Shown here piece after piece: positions 11,501-22,140 of a stretch of 64,000 bases of DNA (its first letter is position 1; every line of letters begins with the position of its first letter). The stretch lies in NCBI RefSeq assembly GCF_030463535.1, contig NC_132878.1, positions 26,174,425 through 26,238,424 of the forward strand. Reading direction: 5' to 3'. The DNA comes from Salminus brasiliensis (lineage: Eukaryota; Chordata; Actinopteri; Characiformes; Bryconidae). The notes below the pieces were generated by a model, which saw only the letters and a program-made list of their open reading frames with translations, did no database searches and was not told where the DNA came from. Made by a program: the position numbers and the translations under genes.

Positions 11501-11792
11501 CAGGTCCAGCGTAACGGGGAGCAGGAGAAGCAGCTTCGAGTTGTGTCTTCTTCAGTTTCTCCACCACTTCAGCCAGCATGTTGTTCCTGCGTAGAACAGG
11601 CCTTGGAGTGAACGTCTCTCTGCACTGGGGGCAGCTGTAGACCCCCCTCTGTTCATCCTGATCCCAGCAGCCATTAATACACACCATACAGAAACTGTGT
11701 CCACAGTGGATGGTCACTGGATCCTTCAGCAGATCCAGACAGACTGGACAGCTGAACTGCTCGTGATCTACTGAAATACTGGCCTCTGCCAT
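7182..11792 (-). CDS. TRIM E3 ubiquitin ligase, copy A (RING, two B-boxes, coiled coil, PRY-SPRY)
   Basis: Six coding exons on minus: 11202-11792, 10833-10928, 9821-10054, 9462-9621, 8094-8144, 7182-7705. All have GT-AG junctions and the sum is 1656 nt (551 aa). Exon 1 holds a C3HC4 RING (C15, C18, C30, H32, C35, C38, C54, C57), B-box 1 (C102, C105, C116, C119, C124, H127) and B-box 2 (C154, H157, C165, C173, C176, H181, H184). The 96-nt and 234-nt exons form the coiled coil (about 198-307). Exons 4-5 are a linker, with SFQSLC and KTREDFLQ motifs. Exon 6 is PRY-SPRY (378-551), with LTLD, CYWEVEW, RIGVYVDH and VRLCD. The family (TRIM25/TRIM16/finTRIM-like) catalyses ubiquitin transfer, often in antiviral signalling, in the cytoplasm. 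The start is the first ATG, just after the ISRE-like site. Expression is not shown. Exon 5 could begin 6 nt earlier, in frame. Confidence 0.88.
7756..8084. repeat. (GT)n-rich stretch in intron 5, TRIM A
   Basis: A 330-bp region of diverged TG/GT repeats ending in a pure run at 8050-8084, just downstream (sense) of the exon 5 donor. Shorter versions are in units 2-5 (about 19850-20132, 30695-30818, 41355-41478, 52015-52138). ORFs read through it are artefacts. Confidence 0.85.
8515..8560. repeat. (GT)n microsatellite in intron 4, TRIM A
   Basis: A pure GT run of over 40 nt. Counterparts: 20601-20619 (short), 31249-31289, 41909-41949 and 52569-52607. The unit 5 run is 2 nt shorter than that of unit 4, one of the few differences between those units. 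Confidence 0.88.
8586..9060 (+). repeat. LTR-like interspersed repeat with TATA box in TRIM intron 4, unit 1
   Basis: The plus strand begins near TGTTACAGTGTGAATCTG and contains a CACCAGAGGGCAG stretch and a strong TATATATACTCC box near 8683-8695, followed by pyrimidine-rich sequence. The layout is like fish gypsy-type LTRs, but no paired LTR or target duplication is visible, so this is a tentative call. An open frame across it is likely incidental. Confidence 0.35.
9071..9260 (+). repeat. tRNA-like / SINE-like sequence in TRIM intron 4, unit 1
   Basis: Contains GGTTCAATTCC (9120-9130), a perfect match to the RNA polymerase III B box, preceded by a tRNA-like 5' half (GTGGTAAAGTACCTGG). About 100 bp further is TAGCTCTATCAGTAGGGC (near 9228-9245), which resembles the 5' arm of another tRNA. 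No full cloverleaf can be drawn, so I call a tRNA-derived SINE or tRNA relic rather than a tRNA gene. Confidence 0.45.
10060..10084. repeat. (AC)n microsatellite at the exon 3 acceptor, TRIM A
   Basis: 25 nt of AC on plus, so (GT)n on the transcribed sense strand, placed directly before the TAACAG acceptor of the 234-nt exon. It replaces the usual pyrimidine tract. Confidence 0.9.
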
Positions 11793-11833
11793 TTTCCTGC
11801 ACTTCTAGACTGAGAGAGAGCAGCACTCTGAGA

Positions 11834-11847
11834 TCACTTTCGTTTTC
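11834..11847 (-). promoter_or_regulatory. ISRE/IRF-like element, TRIM A promoter
   Basis: On the coding strand GAAAACGAAAGTGA, 42 bp upstream of the ATG. It differs from the ISRE consensus (GAAANNGAAACT) at one core base and contains the two GAAA cores with the IRF spacing. A kappaB-like GGGACTTCC lies nearby at 11864-11872. It suggests induction by interferon or IRF factors. Confidence 0.7.
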
Positions 11848-11893
11848 TCTGAACTGAGCAGGAGGGACTTCCTGCTTTCCTGCTGCTCAGAGT

Positions 11894-11896
<3 letters not shown>

Positions 11897-11934
<38 letters not shown>
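11897..11934. repeat. (AG)n microsatellite upstream of TRIM A
   Basis: Nearly pure AG dinucleotide run about 105 bp upstream of the ATG, close to the likely transcription start. Counterparts of different length lie upstream of every copy. Confidence 0.9.
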
Positions 11935-11938
<4 letters not shown>

Positions 11939-12396
11939 AGAGGACAGAACTGATTGGTGGACTGGGAACTAAATATCTTGCACTTTTGCAGAACACATGA
12001 CCGTTTAACTATTAGCTAAATTCATCAGCAAGAAATACAGCATTAAGTGGCTTTTACACACAGTGCTCCTCATGATCCAGGAGGTAGAGGAGCACACTTG
12101 GCTAAATCCCTCATGGTGGGACATATTATTAGGTACAGGAGTTTTTATTTGACATTATTTTACGGACTGTTAAACATTGATGGAAAATAACAGCCATTTT
12201 CAACAGTATTATTCTGTTATTTTAATGAAAGATGCATTTCTGTTGTAAATGGTCTGAATGTGAAATGCATTATGGGACATTTTTTAGACAAGTCCTAATA
12301 AAGCCACTCTGCACAAGCAGCCTGCTTTAACCTCTTCATTACAGTTTGTACTTTAGACACATTTTAATGTGTTTTTATGAATTATTTAGCGTTTTA

Positions 12397-12922
12397 TTAA
12401 CAGTGATATCATGTGTTTATAAAAGCAGCATTTTACTGTACATTTCTACAACAGTGTAACAGGCAGGACTTGTTCATTTATTATGTATCAGTCAGGATCT
12501 GTGAAGGACCTGTTAGCATGTATTATGCATCAGCTAGGACCTGGGGAGAGTTCTCCTCCCGCGAGCTGTATTGGGCAGCGCCCACAGGTGTAGTCTGCGT
12601 CTATTGGGCATGACGTCAACACAGCATGGCGCCTATATCTATCCGGACTTGCGCAACAGCGTTTGTTTGGCGTGGTGAACGCAGGTAGTATGAGTTATTG
12701 CTCTACAGACGGTGGGTGGATCATGTTTTATAGGAAGTGTTCTGTCTGTTTGTTCAGTTGAGGTACTTGATAAATCTGAGTTCAGGTAACTGTGGTGCCG
12801 CATTAGTTAAAGTGGACTGGGTTCTATTGGTGGACCCATTTGGTATTAAGGTTACATTTACAGTAACTTATTGGCTTTTTTTGCTACAAATCACTGCCAT
12901 GTTTAAACAGTGTAACAAGCAG
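12397..12922 (+). promoter_or_regulatory. CpG-rich promoter-like / LTR-like block, unit 2
   Basis: Same block as at 368-909, with the CRE at 12611-12618. It lies about 0.6-1.1 kb upstream of the TRIM A start codon (11792) and points away from it, so the TRIM A promoter and this block are divergent. The AATAAA of unit 1 reads GATAAA here (near 12769), and a short stretch near 12874 is deleted. Confidence 0.5.
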
Positions 12923-13019
12923 TGCAGTGATGCTGAGACTAATGCTGTGTATGAACCATAACACACTCTGCTTTGACAAATCTAATTTGTGTATATATAT
13001 TTATTTATTTTAATTAGTT

Positions 13020-13724
13020 TAGTGGACAGTCACATGAGCGCAGCTAGTTAAGTCTCCCTGTTCCATCTCCAGCACCATCACACTGAATGTGGGGTTGACC
13101 CAACACAGTGCCCCAGGGGGTTCTGAGTTCTCTGCTGAAAAACTCAAATCACTTCAAGAAGTTCACCAATGATAAACCAGTGCTGGGTCTGATCAGCATA
13201 CAGAGAGGAGGTGCAGCGCCTGACAGACTAGTGTAAAGTCAGCAGCCCTTACCTGAAGGTAGACAAGACTAAAGAAATGGTTGTTGACTTTAGGAGAACG
13301 CTACACAACCACTCTCCGCTCAACATCGACAGTCCAACAAGACTGCAACAGCAGTTTCCCCACAAGCAATCTGACTCCAGTGAAAGCATTGCACTACATA
13401 CTACCTCACTACATCCCTGGACTCTGCACATTTATTGACCTATTTTAAAAAAATGGCTGCTCTAACCTGTGCTGCACTCTACTGGTTTGAACATGATATG
13501 CACATTTTATTGCACAACCCTACTCCCCACTACCCTCAGACTCTTATTTATTTGCACTCTCTAGTCTGCACTGTATGCCTTGTGTTGTGCTGTCTGTATT
13601 CGCTTGTTCTGTGTTGGACTTTTGTTTCTGTCTGCACTGTGTTGCGTTGCACCATGGTCCTGGAGGATCGTTTTGTTTCACTGTGTACTGTGAGTTAAAA
13701 TGACCAAGCCTCTTGACTTGGTCA
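13020..13724 (+). mobile_element. Rex1-like non-LTR retrotransposon fragment, unit 2
   Basis: Best-preserved copy of the reverse-transcriptase piece: near 13254-13330 the plus strand reads KVDKTKEMVVDFRRT followed by a SPLNID-like stretch, typical of fish Rex1-type elements. It ends in the same 3' hairpin (13701-13724) and is 5' truncated. Confidence 0.58.
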
Positions 13725-14662
13725 GTCATAGCTGATTAAAATTTGTATAAATATCTATGCTGACATCAGACACCTTAAACTGATAACTGATCTTTTTGTT
13801 TGACTTTATTATCTGATTGAAGCTACAAACACTGCAGGAATCTACAGAACAGTCATCATGGTCTTGTTAGCACAACATGCCCTTAAAACTCCAACCAGAA
13901 GACCACATGAAGAACTGAGGAGTGGATGTAGCTCTTTGGGAGGAGTCACATTATCTGCTGCTCCCAGAAAAAATCTCCCTCATGCTGGTTAAGGGTCAGC
14001 AGATGAGGATTGCACCTCCAGAAGCAAAAAGACCATAAAGCTTGTCTGTAATGAGATTAGTCTGACTTGTGTTTCCAGGTATAGCAGGATTGTGTGAACT
14101 GATTGAGATAGACAATATGGTCAGTGTGAACTTGCTGGTCATATCTCATATGGATTAGTAACCACTGAAAGAAGCACATCAGCATTAGACAGAGATATGA
14201 ACTTTATAGTGGACAGTCACATGATCACAGCTAGTCCAGTCTCCCTGTTTCATCCTGTTTATCTCTCATACATTTGTTACAATGTCCAGTCTTACATTTC
14301 TCTTGTGTGTAGATCAGCTCTTACATTTACATCACTACACCTCTCAAGTGGGTGGGTGTGAGACTCACACATTGTTCTCGAATCTCACAACAAACCTCTG
14401 AAATCTCCAACTTTACTAAATATCTGAGACTTCAAACTCCTGCTAAAAGCATATTACTCAGCATGTTTGGATTCAGGGCCTTTATTCTGTCTTGATGTCC
14501 ACGGTCTGCTGTGCAGCAAGAGGGACATCTTGTGCTGGTATGATGGTGCTATATGCCAAAGGCTAGATTACTGTAATGCACTTTTGTCAGGTTGTACCAA
14601 CAGGAACCTCAATAAACTTCAGCTTGTTTAAAATGCTGCAGCCAGGGTCCTTACTAAAACTA

Positions 14663-16213
14663 CAAACCGGATTCCAAAAAAGTTGGGATACTAAACAAAT
14701 TGTGAATAAAAACTGAATGCAATGATGTGGAGATGGCAAATGTCAATATTATATTCGTAATAGAACATAGATGACAGATCAAAAGTTTAATCTGAGTAAA
14801 TGGAACATTTTAAAGGAGAAATATGTTGATTCAAAATTTCATGGCGTCAACAAATCCCAAAAAAGTTTGGACAAGTAGCAATAAGTGGCTGGAAAAAGGA
14901 ACTTGAGCATATAACGAACAGCTGGAAGACCAATTAACACTAATTAGGTCAATTGACAACATGATTGGGTATAAAAAGAGCTTCTCAGAGTGTCAGTGTC
15001 TCTCTGAAGCCGCGATGGTAAGAGGACCACCAATTCCACTATTGTTGCGCAGAAAGATAGTGCAGCAATACCAGAATGGTGTTACCCAGCATAAAATAGC
15101 AAAGACTTTTAAGTTATCATCATCAACCGTGCTTAACATCATCAAAAGATTCAGAGAATCTGGAACAATCGCTGTGTGTAAGGGTCAAGGCCGTAAAACT
15201 CTACTGGATGCTCATGATCTCCGGGCCCTTAAACGTCACTGCACCTCAAACAGGAATGCCACTGTCAAGGAAATAACAGAATGGGCTCAGGAATACTTCC
15301 AGAAATCATTGTCCACAAACACAACCCACCGTGCCATCCGCCATTGCCAGCTGAAACTCTACAGTGCAAAGAGGAAGCCATTTCTAAGCAAGCTCCACAA
15401 GCTCAGACGTTTGCACTGGGCCAGGGGTCTTTTAAAATGGAGTGTGGCAAAATGGAAGACTGTTCTGTGGTCAGATGAGGCACGATTTGAAGTTCTTTAT
15501 GGAACACTGGGACGCCATGTCATCCGGACCAGAGAGGACAAGGATAACCCAAGTTATCAACGCTCCGTTCAGAAGCCTGCATCACTGATGGTATGGGGTT
15601 GCATGAGTGCTTGTGGCATGGGCAGCTTGCATGTTTGGAAAGGCACCATTAATGCAGAGAACTATGTTTAGGTTCTAGAACAACATATGCTCCCATCTAG
15701 ACGTCATCTCTTTCAGGGAAGACCCTGCATTTTTCAACTGCAGCAGTCACAACATCATGGCTACGTAGGAGAAGGATCCGGGTACTGAAATGGCCAGCCT
15801 GCAGTCCAGATCTTTCACCTATAGAGAACATTTGGCGCATCATAAAGAGGAAGGTGCGACAAAGAAGGCCCAAGACGACTGAACAGTTAGAGGCCTGTAT
15901 TAGACATGAATGGGAGAGCATTCCTATTTCTAAACCTGAGAAACTGGTCTCCTCTGTACCCAGACGTCTGTTGAGTGTTGTAAGAAGAAGGGGGGATGCC
16001 ACATAGTGGTAAAAATGGCCTTGTACCTACTTTTTTGGGATTTGTTGATGGAATGAAATTTTGAATCAACATATTTCTCCTTTAAAATGTTCCAGATTAA
16101 ACTTTTGATCTGTCATCTAGGTTCATCTATTGACATTTGCTATCTCCACATCATTGCATTCAGTTTTTATTTACAATTTGTTTAGTGTCCCAACTTTTTT
16201 GGAATCCGGTTTG
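14663..16213 (+). mobile_element. Tc1-like DNA transposon, nested in LINE, unit 2
   Basis: Complete by ends: both terminal inverted repeats and the flanking TA (14661-14662, 16214-16215) are present. It has the same insertion point as unit 1, so insertion preceded the segmental duplication. It contains the longest remaining transposase frame of the two full-length copies. Confidence 0.9.
14961..15671 (+). pseudogene. Tc1-like transposase, truncated at 236 aa, unit 2
   Basis: The longest open transposase frame in a full-length element: N-terminal helix-turn-helix domains, then the catalytic start with WSDEARF (first Asp) and LMVWGCMSACG. A TAG after AENYV ends the frame before the second catalytic aspartate. 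The usual family length is about 340 aa. Downstream the third acidic motif, SPDLSPIENIW, survives in another frame near 15800-15830. DNA binding could be intact, but catalysis cannot be. Confidence 0.85.
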
Positions 16214-17312
16214 TAGAAATTTTGACCATATCAGTCCAGTTCTATCAGCACTTCATTGGCTCCCAGTTAAATTCAATACAAATTTATTTTATTTACATAT
16301 AAAGTCCTACATGGCCTCACTCCTGAGTACCTGCGGCATCTTATTACATATTACGAACCATCAAGACTACTTAGATTTCAGGGTGCTGGACTCCTACTCA
16401 TTCCCAAAATTCAGAAAACCTCAGCAGGGGGAAGAGCCTTTTCTTATAAAGCCCCCCAAACTCTGGAATAACCTTCGGGACTCAGACACCGTCTCAATCT
16501 TTAAATCTAAGCTGAAAACTCATCTGTTTAGTTTAACTTTTGGTAATTAATGTTTCTTAGATAAAGGTTGCAGGTCCAGGGGTTCGGGGACCCAGGGAAT
16601 TGTAGTACACTGAGATGCTGGAGCTGTCGTCTCGCTGTCGTCTCGTTTTCAGGGTGTTCTCGTGTCTGTGTTACCTTCTGGCTCTCTCCTTATAATTAGG
16701 CTGTTATAGTCTGACCTGCCGGAGTCATCAGACACATTCTGATACTGCTCAACAGTCTCTGCTCTCCATAAAATTCCTCTCAGAATCTTCTCCGAGTAAA
16801 TGGCCACCCAGCCCGACCTGCTGGAAGATTGCCCGCTGAGGTCCCCTCTACCTGCGTCAAACCAGCTGCCACCTACTGGTCCAACCAGCAGGCCCCCCAC
16901 CCACCACCACCCATAACTGCTACCTGTTTAATGACCATGTTAAAACCTAAAAAAAAACCCAAATGGACTCGTAACTGTCTGCCACTATTAATATCACCAT
17001 TATGAACTATCTGTTGTATCTGGTTTGGTCATTTTTATCATTAATGTTTAAATAGTTCTGACCAGAGGAGGCTGGGTCCCCCTTGTGAGACTTGGTTCCT
17101 CCCAAGGTTTCTTCCTCCAGCTCTGAGGGAGTTTTTCCTTGCCACTGTCGCCATTGGCTTGCTCACTGGGGGTCTTTGATCCATCATATCTTACGTTATT
17201 TTCTTCTTTCTTCTTTGTCTCTGTCTTTTATTAATCACTATTTATGTAAAGCTGCTTTGTGATGACAACAGTTGTAAAAAGCGCTTTACAAATAAATCTG
17301 ACTTGACTTGAC

Positions 17313-19180
17313 TATATCACAGTGTGCTGGGGCAGAGGTTCTAGTGCAGGGCATCTTCTACACACTGCTTTTCTCTTAGAGGAACTGGGAAGCTGTGTGT
17401 AACCTGTAATGGTAGAAACTGGTTCCTTCTAATGAACTTTATTCCAAATCCTCATGGATTTGTACTTTCCTGAGAGTTGAACGAGTTTAATACTATATAA
17501 TCTAGTACTATCTAGTACATGTCACAGAGGGAGAAAACATGCCCTCGTTTTGGGGGGATTTCATGGAGTTGAGCGCTTTCACACGGTGTAATGGAGTTTG
17601 GGCGACCCCTAGTGGCAAGTGGTGAACTGCAGCTAGACTTAGCTTTGGTGCTTCTGAGCTGCGGTCCTTCAGCAGCAGACTGTGCTTCTAACGCTGGGGG
17701 CAGGAGCACAGCTCCGTGTTTTGTTGCTAAATTCAGATTAAAAACGTGTTTCAGTTAAAAATCCTCTACTCACTTCAACTATCATACAGATGAGCAAGTG
17801 TTGTGATGAAGACTGCACTGTTTTAGCTCGTACTTCAGCTTTTATCAGCTTCGTCTTCGTTTCTCTGTCGTGAGTTTGGGTGAGGAGAACATGAGGCTCC
17901 ATTTTCCTCTGTTTTCTCCAGTCCTGCTAGCGGTGGATGAACTAAGCCATGTTTTACTTTCATTAGAGATATTAGTATTTCTTTACCCAGCTTAAACCTG
18001 ATCTGCAGTCATCACACCACCTAGAAGACTTTGAACCTCTCCAGCCCTTTTTTCCATTTCCAGTCTGAAATTACACTCCCACATCTTGAGGCTTTCTGCT
18101 CCAGCCTTATATAAACTAGAGGCAATTTCACCAGTTACTGAAAAGCCTTCACTTTTGGAGTAGAAAACATGTAGAAATATTGAAATTGATCTGCAGTGGT
18201 CAAAATATGATAAAAACCACAAAAAGAATTTTCCTGAATTTCATTTTAAAATCTAGATTTTAGAGACTATAAACTGAAGCCTTCATGTCCCCCAAAACTT
18301 TCTGCTTTGGACTCTCGTGTCACCATGGGTCTACTTTCACCAGGCAACATTTGGAGCTGATCCCTCCTCCTGATTTGAAGTTCTTCTAGCTGGAGCTGAC
18401 AGTGAACAGGCTGCTTCTCCAAGTGTCCTTTTAGAGTCTCTAAAGTCTCCAACCTCTCCATCATAAGAACAGCTCATTTTACTGCAGGAAAGGGATCGTG
18501 TATTATCTGCACTTGATGGCAACATGTTATCCTGTATTTCTTCACCTTCTTTGACAAACTTACGTCATCCACCAGTTCTGATTGAATATTTTATTCTAGT
18601 GCCAAACCAAGAGCAATCACTAGTAGATAAGAGCAAAGAGGCAGGAGGGTCTAGTTTCACCTTTGCTTGTTTTATTTAGTCAGGTTTTCTTATTCTAGCT
18701 TTCACAGCTCTCACTGCTGTCCGACTCCAGCAAAGCCTCGGCTTCACTTTCCCGTTCCAACTCTGTCAAAATTTCTCCAACAGCATAAAATACTTTCTTC
18801 TATGATTTCTGAGTTTGTTTTGAAGCAATTTTTATTGATTATTGCTGCCAATAATTTCTTCCTTCCTGAGAAGCTGCTTCAGGAAACAATCCTTCAGAAG
18901 TAAAAAGGTTCTGGAGCTCAGATTTGAGAAGCTTCAGAGCTGCATGAATGAAATGCTGGATTTCTGATGGAAATCCATGATGTGAGCTGACAGACTGTAG
19001 ATGAGCTGGTGTGAAAGGACTCCTTCACATCCTCACCTAATGCTTCCTTTTCCATCAGCTGTGTTACTGACAACCCTCTGAACTCTTCATCTGCGGCTGT
19101 TTAAACACTCAAGCAGCAGAGAGGCTGAGAGAATGTGGGTTCAGCTCTGTGGAGAAGACGTGAAGAAGAGTCTTCATGTG
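17313..19180 (-). other. Unidentified segment with exon-like minus-strand pieces, unit 2
   Basis: Counterpart of 5254-7140. The same two exon-like blocks are present, with few substitutions (for example SIF for SIS and EKQ for EKL), and the reading frames stay open. A minus-strand AATAAA is at 18831-18836. Confidence 0.33.
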
Positions 19181-19265
19181 AAGAGCTTTATCTTTTTCTC
19201 TCAGTTAATGAATGAAAGAGAAACGTAGGAGATTCTTTTCAGATCTACAAGATTTAACACACACA

Positions 19266-20382
19266 TCACTTCTTATCACATAACCTCACAGTTCCTCCAG
19301 AAACATAGAACCCAGCGTAGAGCGGCTGAGTGAATGTGGTGTGGAGTGTGTGTAGGAGGGTCATTGTGTCAGAGACGCTGTAGAAGGACAGAGTTCCTGC
19401 ACTGTGATCCACATACACTCCTATTCTGGAGGATGGTGGAGCTGAGAGCTTAGTCCGAATGTTGTTGTGGAGGAAAGAGAGAGAGGAGGAACACTCCAGA
19501 CTCCAGGACTGACTGTTGCATCCAAACACACACTCATTACCCCCTCCTTTCCTGCTGATCCCTTTATATGAGACTGATATGTACACCCACCAATCTCCAC
19601 TGTTCCACTCAACCTCCCAGTAACAGCGTCCACACACACTCTCCTTACACAACACCTGTTTCCAGCTGTTAAACCTCTCTGGATGATCAGAGTATGACTG
19701 GACTTCTTTACTCCACATCACCACTCTGTTCTTCTCAGACAGTCTGAGGTAATTATTTACTGTGTTGGGATCCAGAGTCAGTCGACAGTGATCTACAGAA
19801 AAGTAAAGAAAAGAAAAGTTAAATTATTTAAAGTAAAACACTGTTGCTGGATGTGTGTGTGCTTGTGTGTGTGTGTTTAATTCAGTATATGTCTGTGTGT
19901 GTGTTTGCCTTTTAATGTGTGTGAATTTATTTCATTTAGTGTCGTGTTTGTGTGTGTTGGGTATGTATATGTTTTGTGAATGTGTGTGAGTGTGTGTATG
20001 GATGTGAGTGTTCCTTTTAAATGGTTTGTGTTTGTATGTTTTCTTTGTGTGTGTGTGTGATATTGTTTTAATGTGTGTTTAATTCAGCAATTGTGTTTGT
20101 TTGGTATGTCTGTTTGTGTGTGTGTGTGTGTGTATTACACATACATTGCAGAAAATCTTCTCTGGTTTTTGGCTCTGAGGATAAAATCTGAACTGCTGCA
20201 GCTGTGGAGACACACAAACACATCAGTCCAACAGCATGAATAGAGTAGAATAGAATAGAATAGAATAAAACAGAGTAGAGTAGAATAGAATAGAATTAAA
20301 ATGTTCATGAAGATTAAAGATAAAATTTAAAACGTAAAAACAATCTTTATTTCTAAGAAACTTTGAAGAAGATCAGTCATTT

Positions 20383-20416
<34 letters not shown>

Positions 20417-22101
20417 AAAACAGGATTTACCTGTTGATAAATATAACAGTTTTGTAGAAATATGAGAGAAGTAATAACAGTAATAATAGAAGAACAGCAA
20501 TAATACAATAATTCATGTAAAGCAAATAAATGATATTTTTAAGGAGTGCTCTTTTAAATGTATGTGAATTACACTGATCAGTTACCAGCATCTTTCTCGC
20601 TGTGTGTGTGTGTGTGTGTTATTGGTCTAATGAAATATGACACTCTGTTACAGTGTGAATCTGTAAGGGTGGACCAATTCCAGCCACCAGAGGGCAGCGG
20701 TAGTCCGATAATCAGTCCTAACTCCCAGCACCTGGTGAGCTGAGTATATATACTCCTCAAGGAACAACCAGAGTGGCTGGTTCTTTGTGGAGCACATAGT
20801 GTTTACAACATACAGGCGGTTATTTGGTGTTGTTTCATACACAGTGTTCCTTCTGTCTTGTCTCTTTTGGAAAGTTAGGTCTCACCCTTCCCTACTTTCC
20901 AATTCCTGTTCAAAAGAAGGCAGTGAGGTTTCTCCATCCCCCTCTCCTAGTTTACTCATTTATCTTTAGGAAGAACTGGAGGTTCAAGGAACCTTCCTCC
21001 TTTCCCTCCTTATTTTTCCGCCATAGCTTTGTTTGGGAGTCCAAGCTATTTAGTTCGCCTCAGTTCAAAGAAGGCAGTCAGCCTCCCCTGACATCGTTGT
21101 CTGGTTTTCCCGCTCAAACCCTCCCCTGTGCAGTGGTAAAGTAGTGGTAAAGTACCTGGTTTCTGATCCTGTGGACCTGGGTTCAATTCCCACTGAAAGT
21201 TGGGATATCATTAAGTTCTGATACCCATGCCTTTCTGTTCCACATCTTGACAAGTGTTTAGGTCATATTCTAACTACCACTGGTAGCTCTATCGGTAGGG
21301 CCCTGGACTAGTTCTATTAGTGCTACTGGATCAGCTGCTGGATACAGGTGATGGCTGCAGTGCGTGGTCAGTGTGTGGAGGAACAGTAAGAGAAACAGAG
21401 TTCAATTAGATCATTTCTATGGAGCTCAGAGGAAACTTGTCTCACTTGTCCTCTTTCTGTCCAAGTAAAGATTCCCATCCTTATGTCTGACAGCAGGACA
21501 GCTGCTCTTACCATGTGGAGGGATCTTCCTGAACTCCTCTCTGCAGAATTCCTCTAGTCGCTCTTTCAGCTCAGAGACAGATTTCCTCACTCCATCAAAT
21601 GAGGGATGTTGATGGACAGTGATGCTGGCTGAGTTCTCAGATCCAGAAGAGACACAGAGAGACTGGAAACTCTACAGAGAGAAGAAACACAATGGAGGAA
21701 GATGAAGGTGGAGAAGAGAGATGAAGGAGATCAGAGCAAATGAGACTAAAGAGAAAGTTGGGATTACAGACAGCTTTATTTAGTGGAGCTTAATGAACTT
21801 CTGCTGAGAGGAGCTTTACAAGCTTGATGAGGAGCAGCTTCCTCTGTAGATCAGTGAGTGTTACCTGGAGGAAATGGAGGTGATCCTCTGTGTGTGAAAG
21901 CTGCTCCAGCTCAGTGTGTCTCCTCTTTAGATCAGCCATCTCCTGCTGCAGTTTCTCCAGGAGTTCTTCAGCTCCACTCAGTTCAGCCTTCTCCTGAGCT
22001 CTGATCAGCTCTGTTAGCTCAGAGCGCTTTTTCTCAATTGAGCGGATCAGCTCAGTAAAGATCCTCTCACTGTCCTCCACTGCTGATTGTGCAGAGCGCT
22101 G

Positions 22102-22140
<39 letters not shown>

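Larger units (their letters stand above)
1..12026. repeat. Tandem segmental repeat, unit 1 (TRIM copy A)
   Basis: First visible copy of the array; the start of the window is already inside the unit. Order of contents: AT-rich TRIM-upstream flank (1-367), promoter/LTR-like block (368-909), Rex1-like LINE fragment (1007-1688), unassigned sequence (1689-2394), L2-like LINE with nested Tc1 (2395-5253), unidentified segment (5254-7140), TRIM gene A on minus (7182-11792), and its promoter with an (AG)n tract. This unit and unit 2 are the most divergent from the others by eye. The LINE tail around 5240 lacks the stretch present at 17270-17300 in unit 2. The sequence between 1689 and 2394 holds no ORF or motif I recognise. 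Confidence 0.93.
14435..17312 (+). mobile_element. L2-like LINE remnant, split by Tc1, unit 2
   Basis: Same LINE as in unit 1. After the Tc1 insertion (14663-16213) an open stretch to 16550 encodes the C-terminal RT tail, including FDHISPVLSALHWLPV, WNNLRDSDTVSIFKSKLK and THLFSL. The 3' terminus keeps a GTAAAAAGCGCTTTACAAAT-type tail with TTGACT repeats (17270-17312), the usual end of fish L2-like elements. 5' truncated. Confidence 0.78.

Noticed and set aside
11373-11594. Plus-strand ORF opposite TRIM exon 1 (also in B-E)
   Set aside because: It is the shadow of the RING/B-box coding strand, with no independent evidence.
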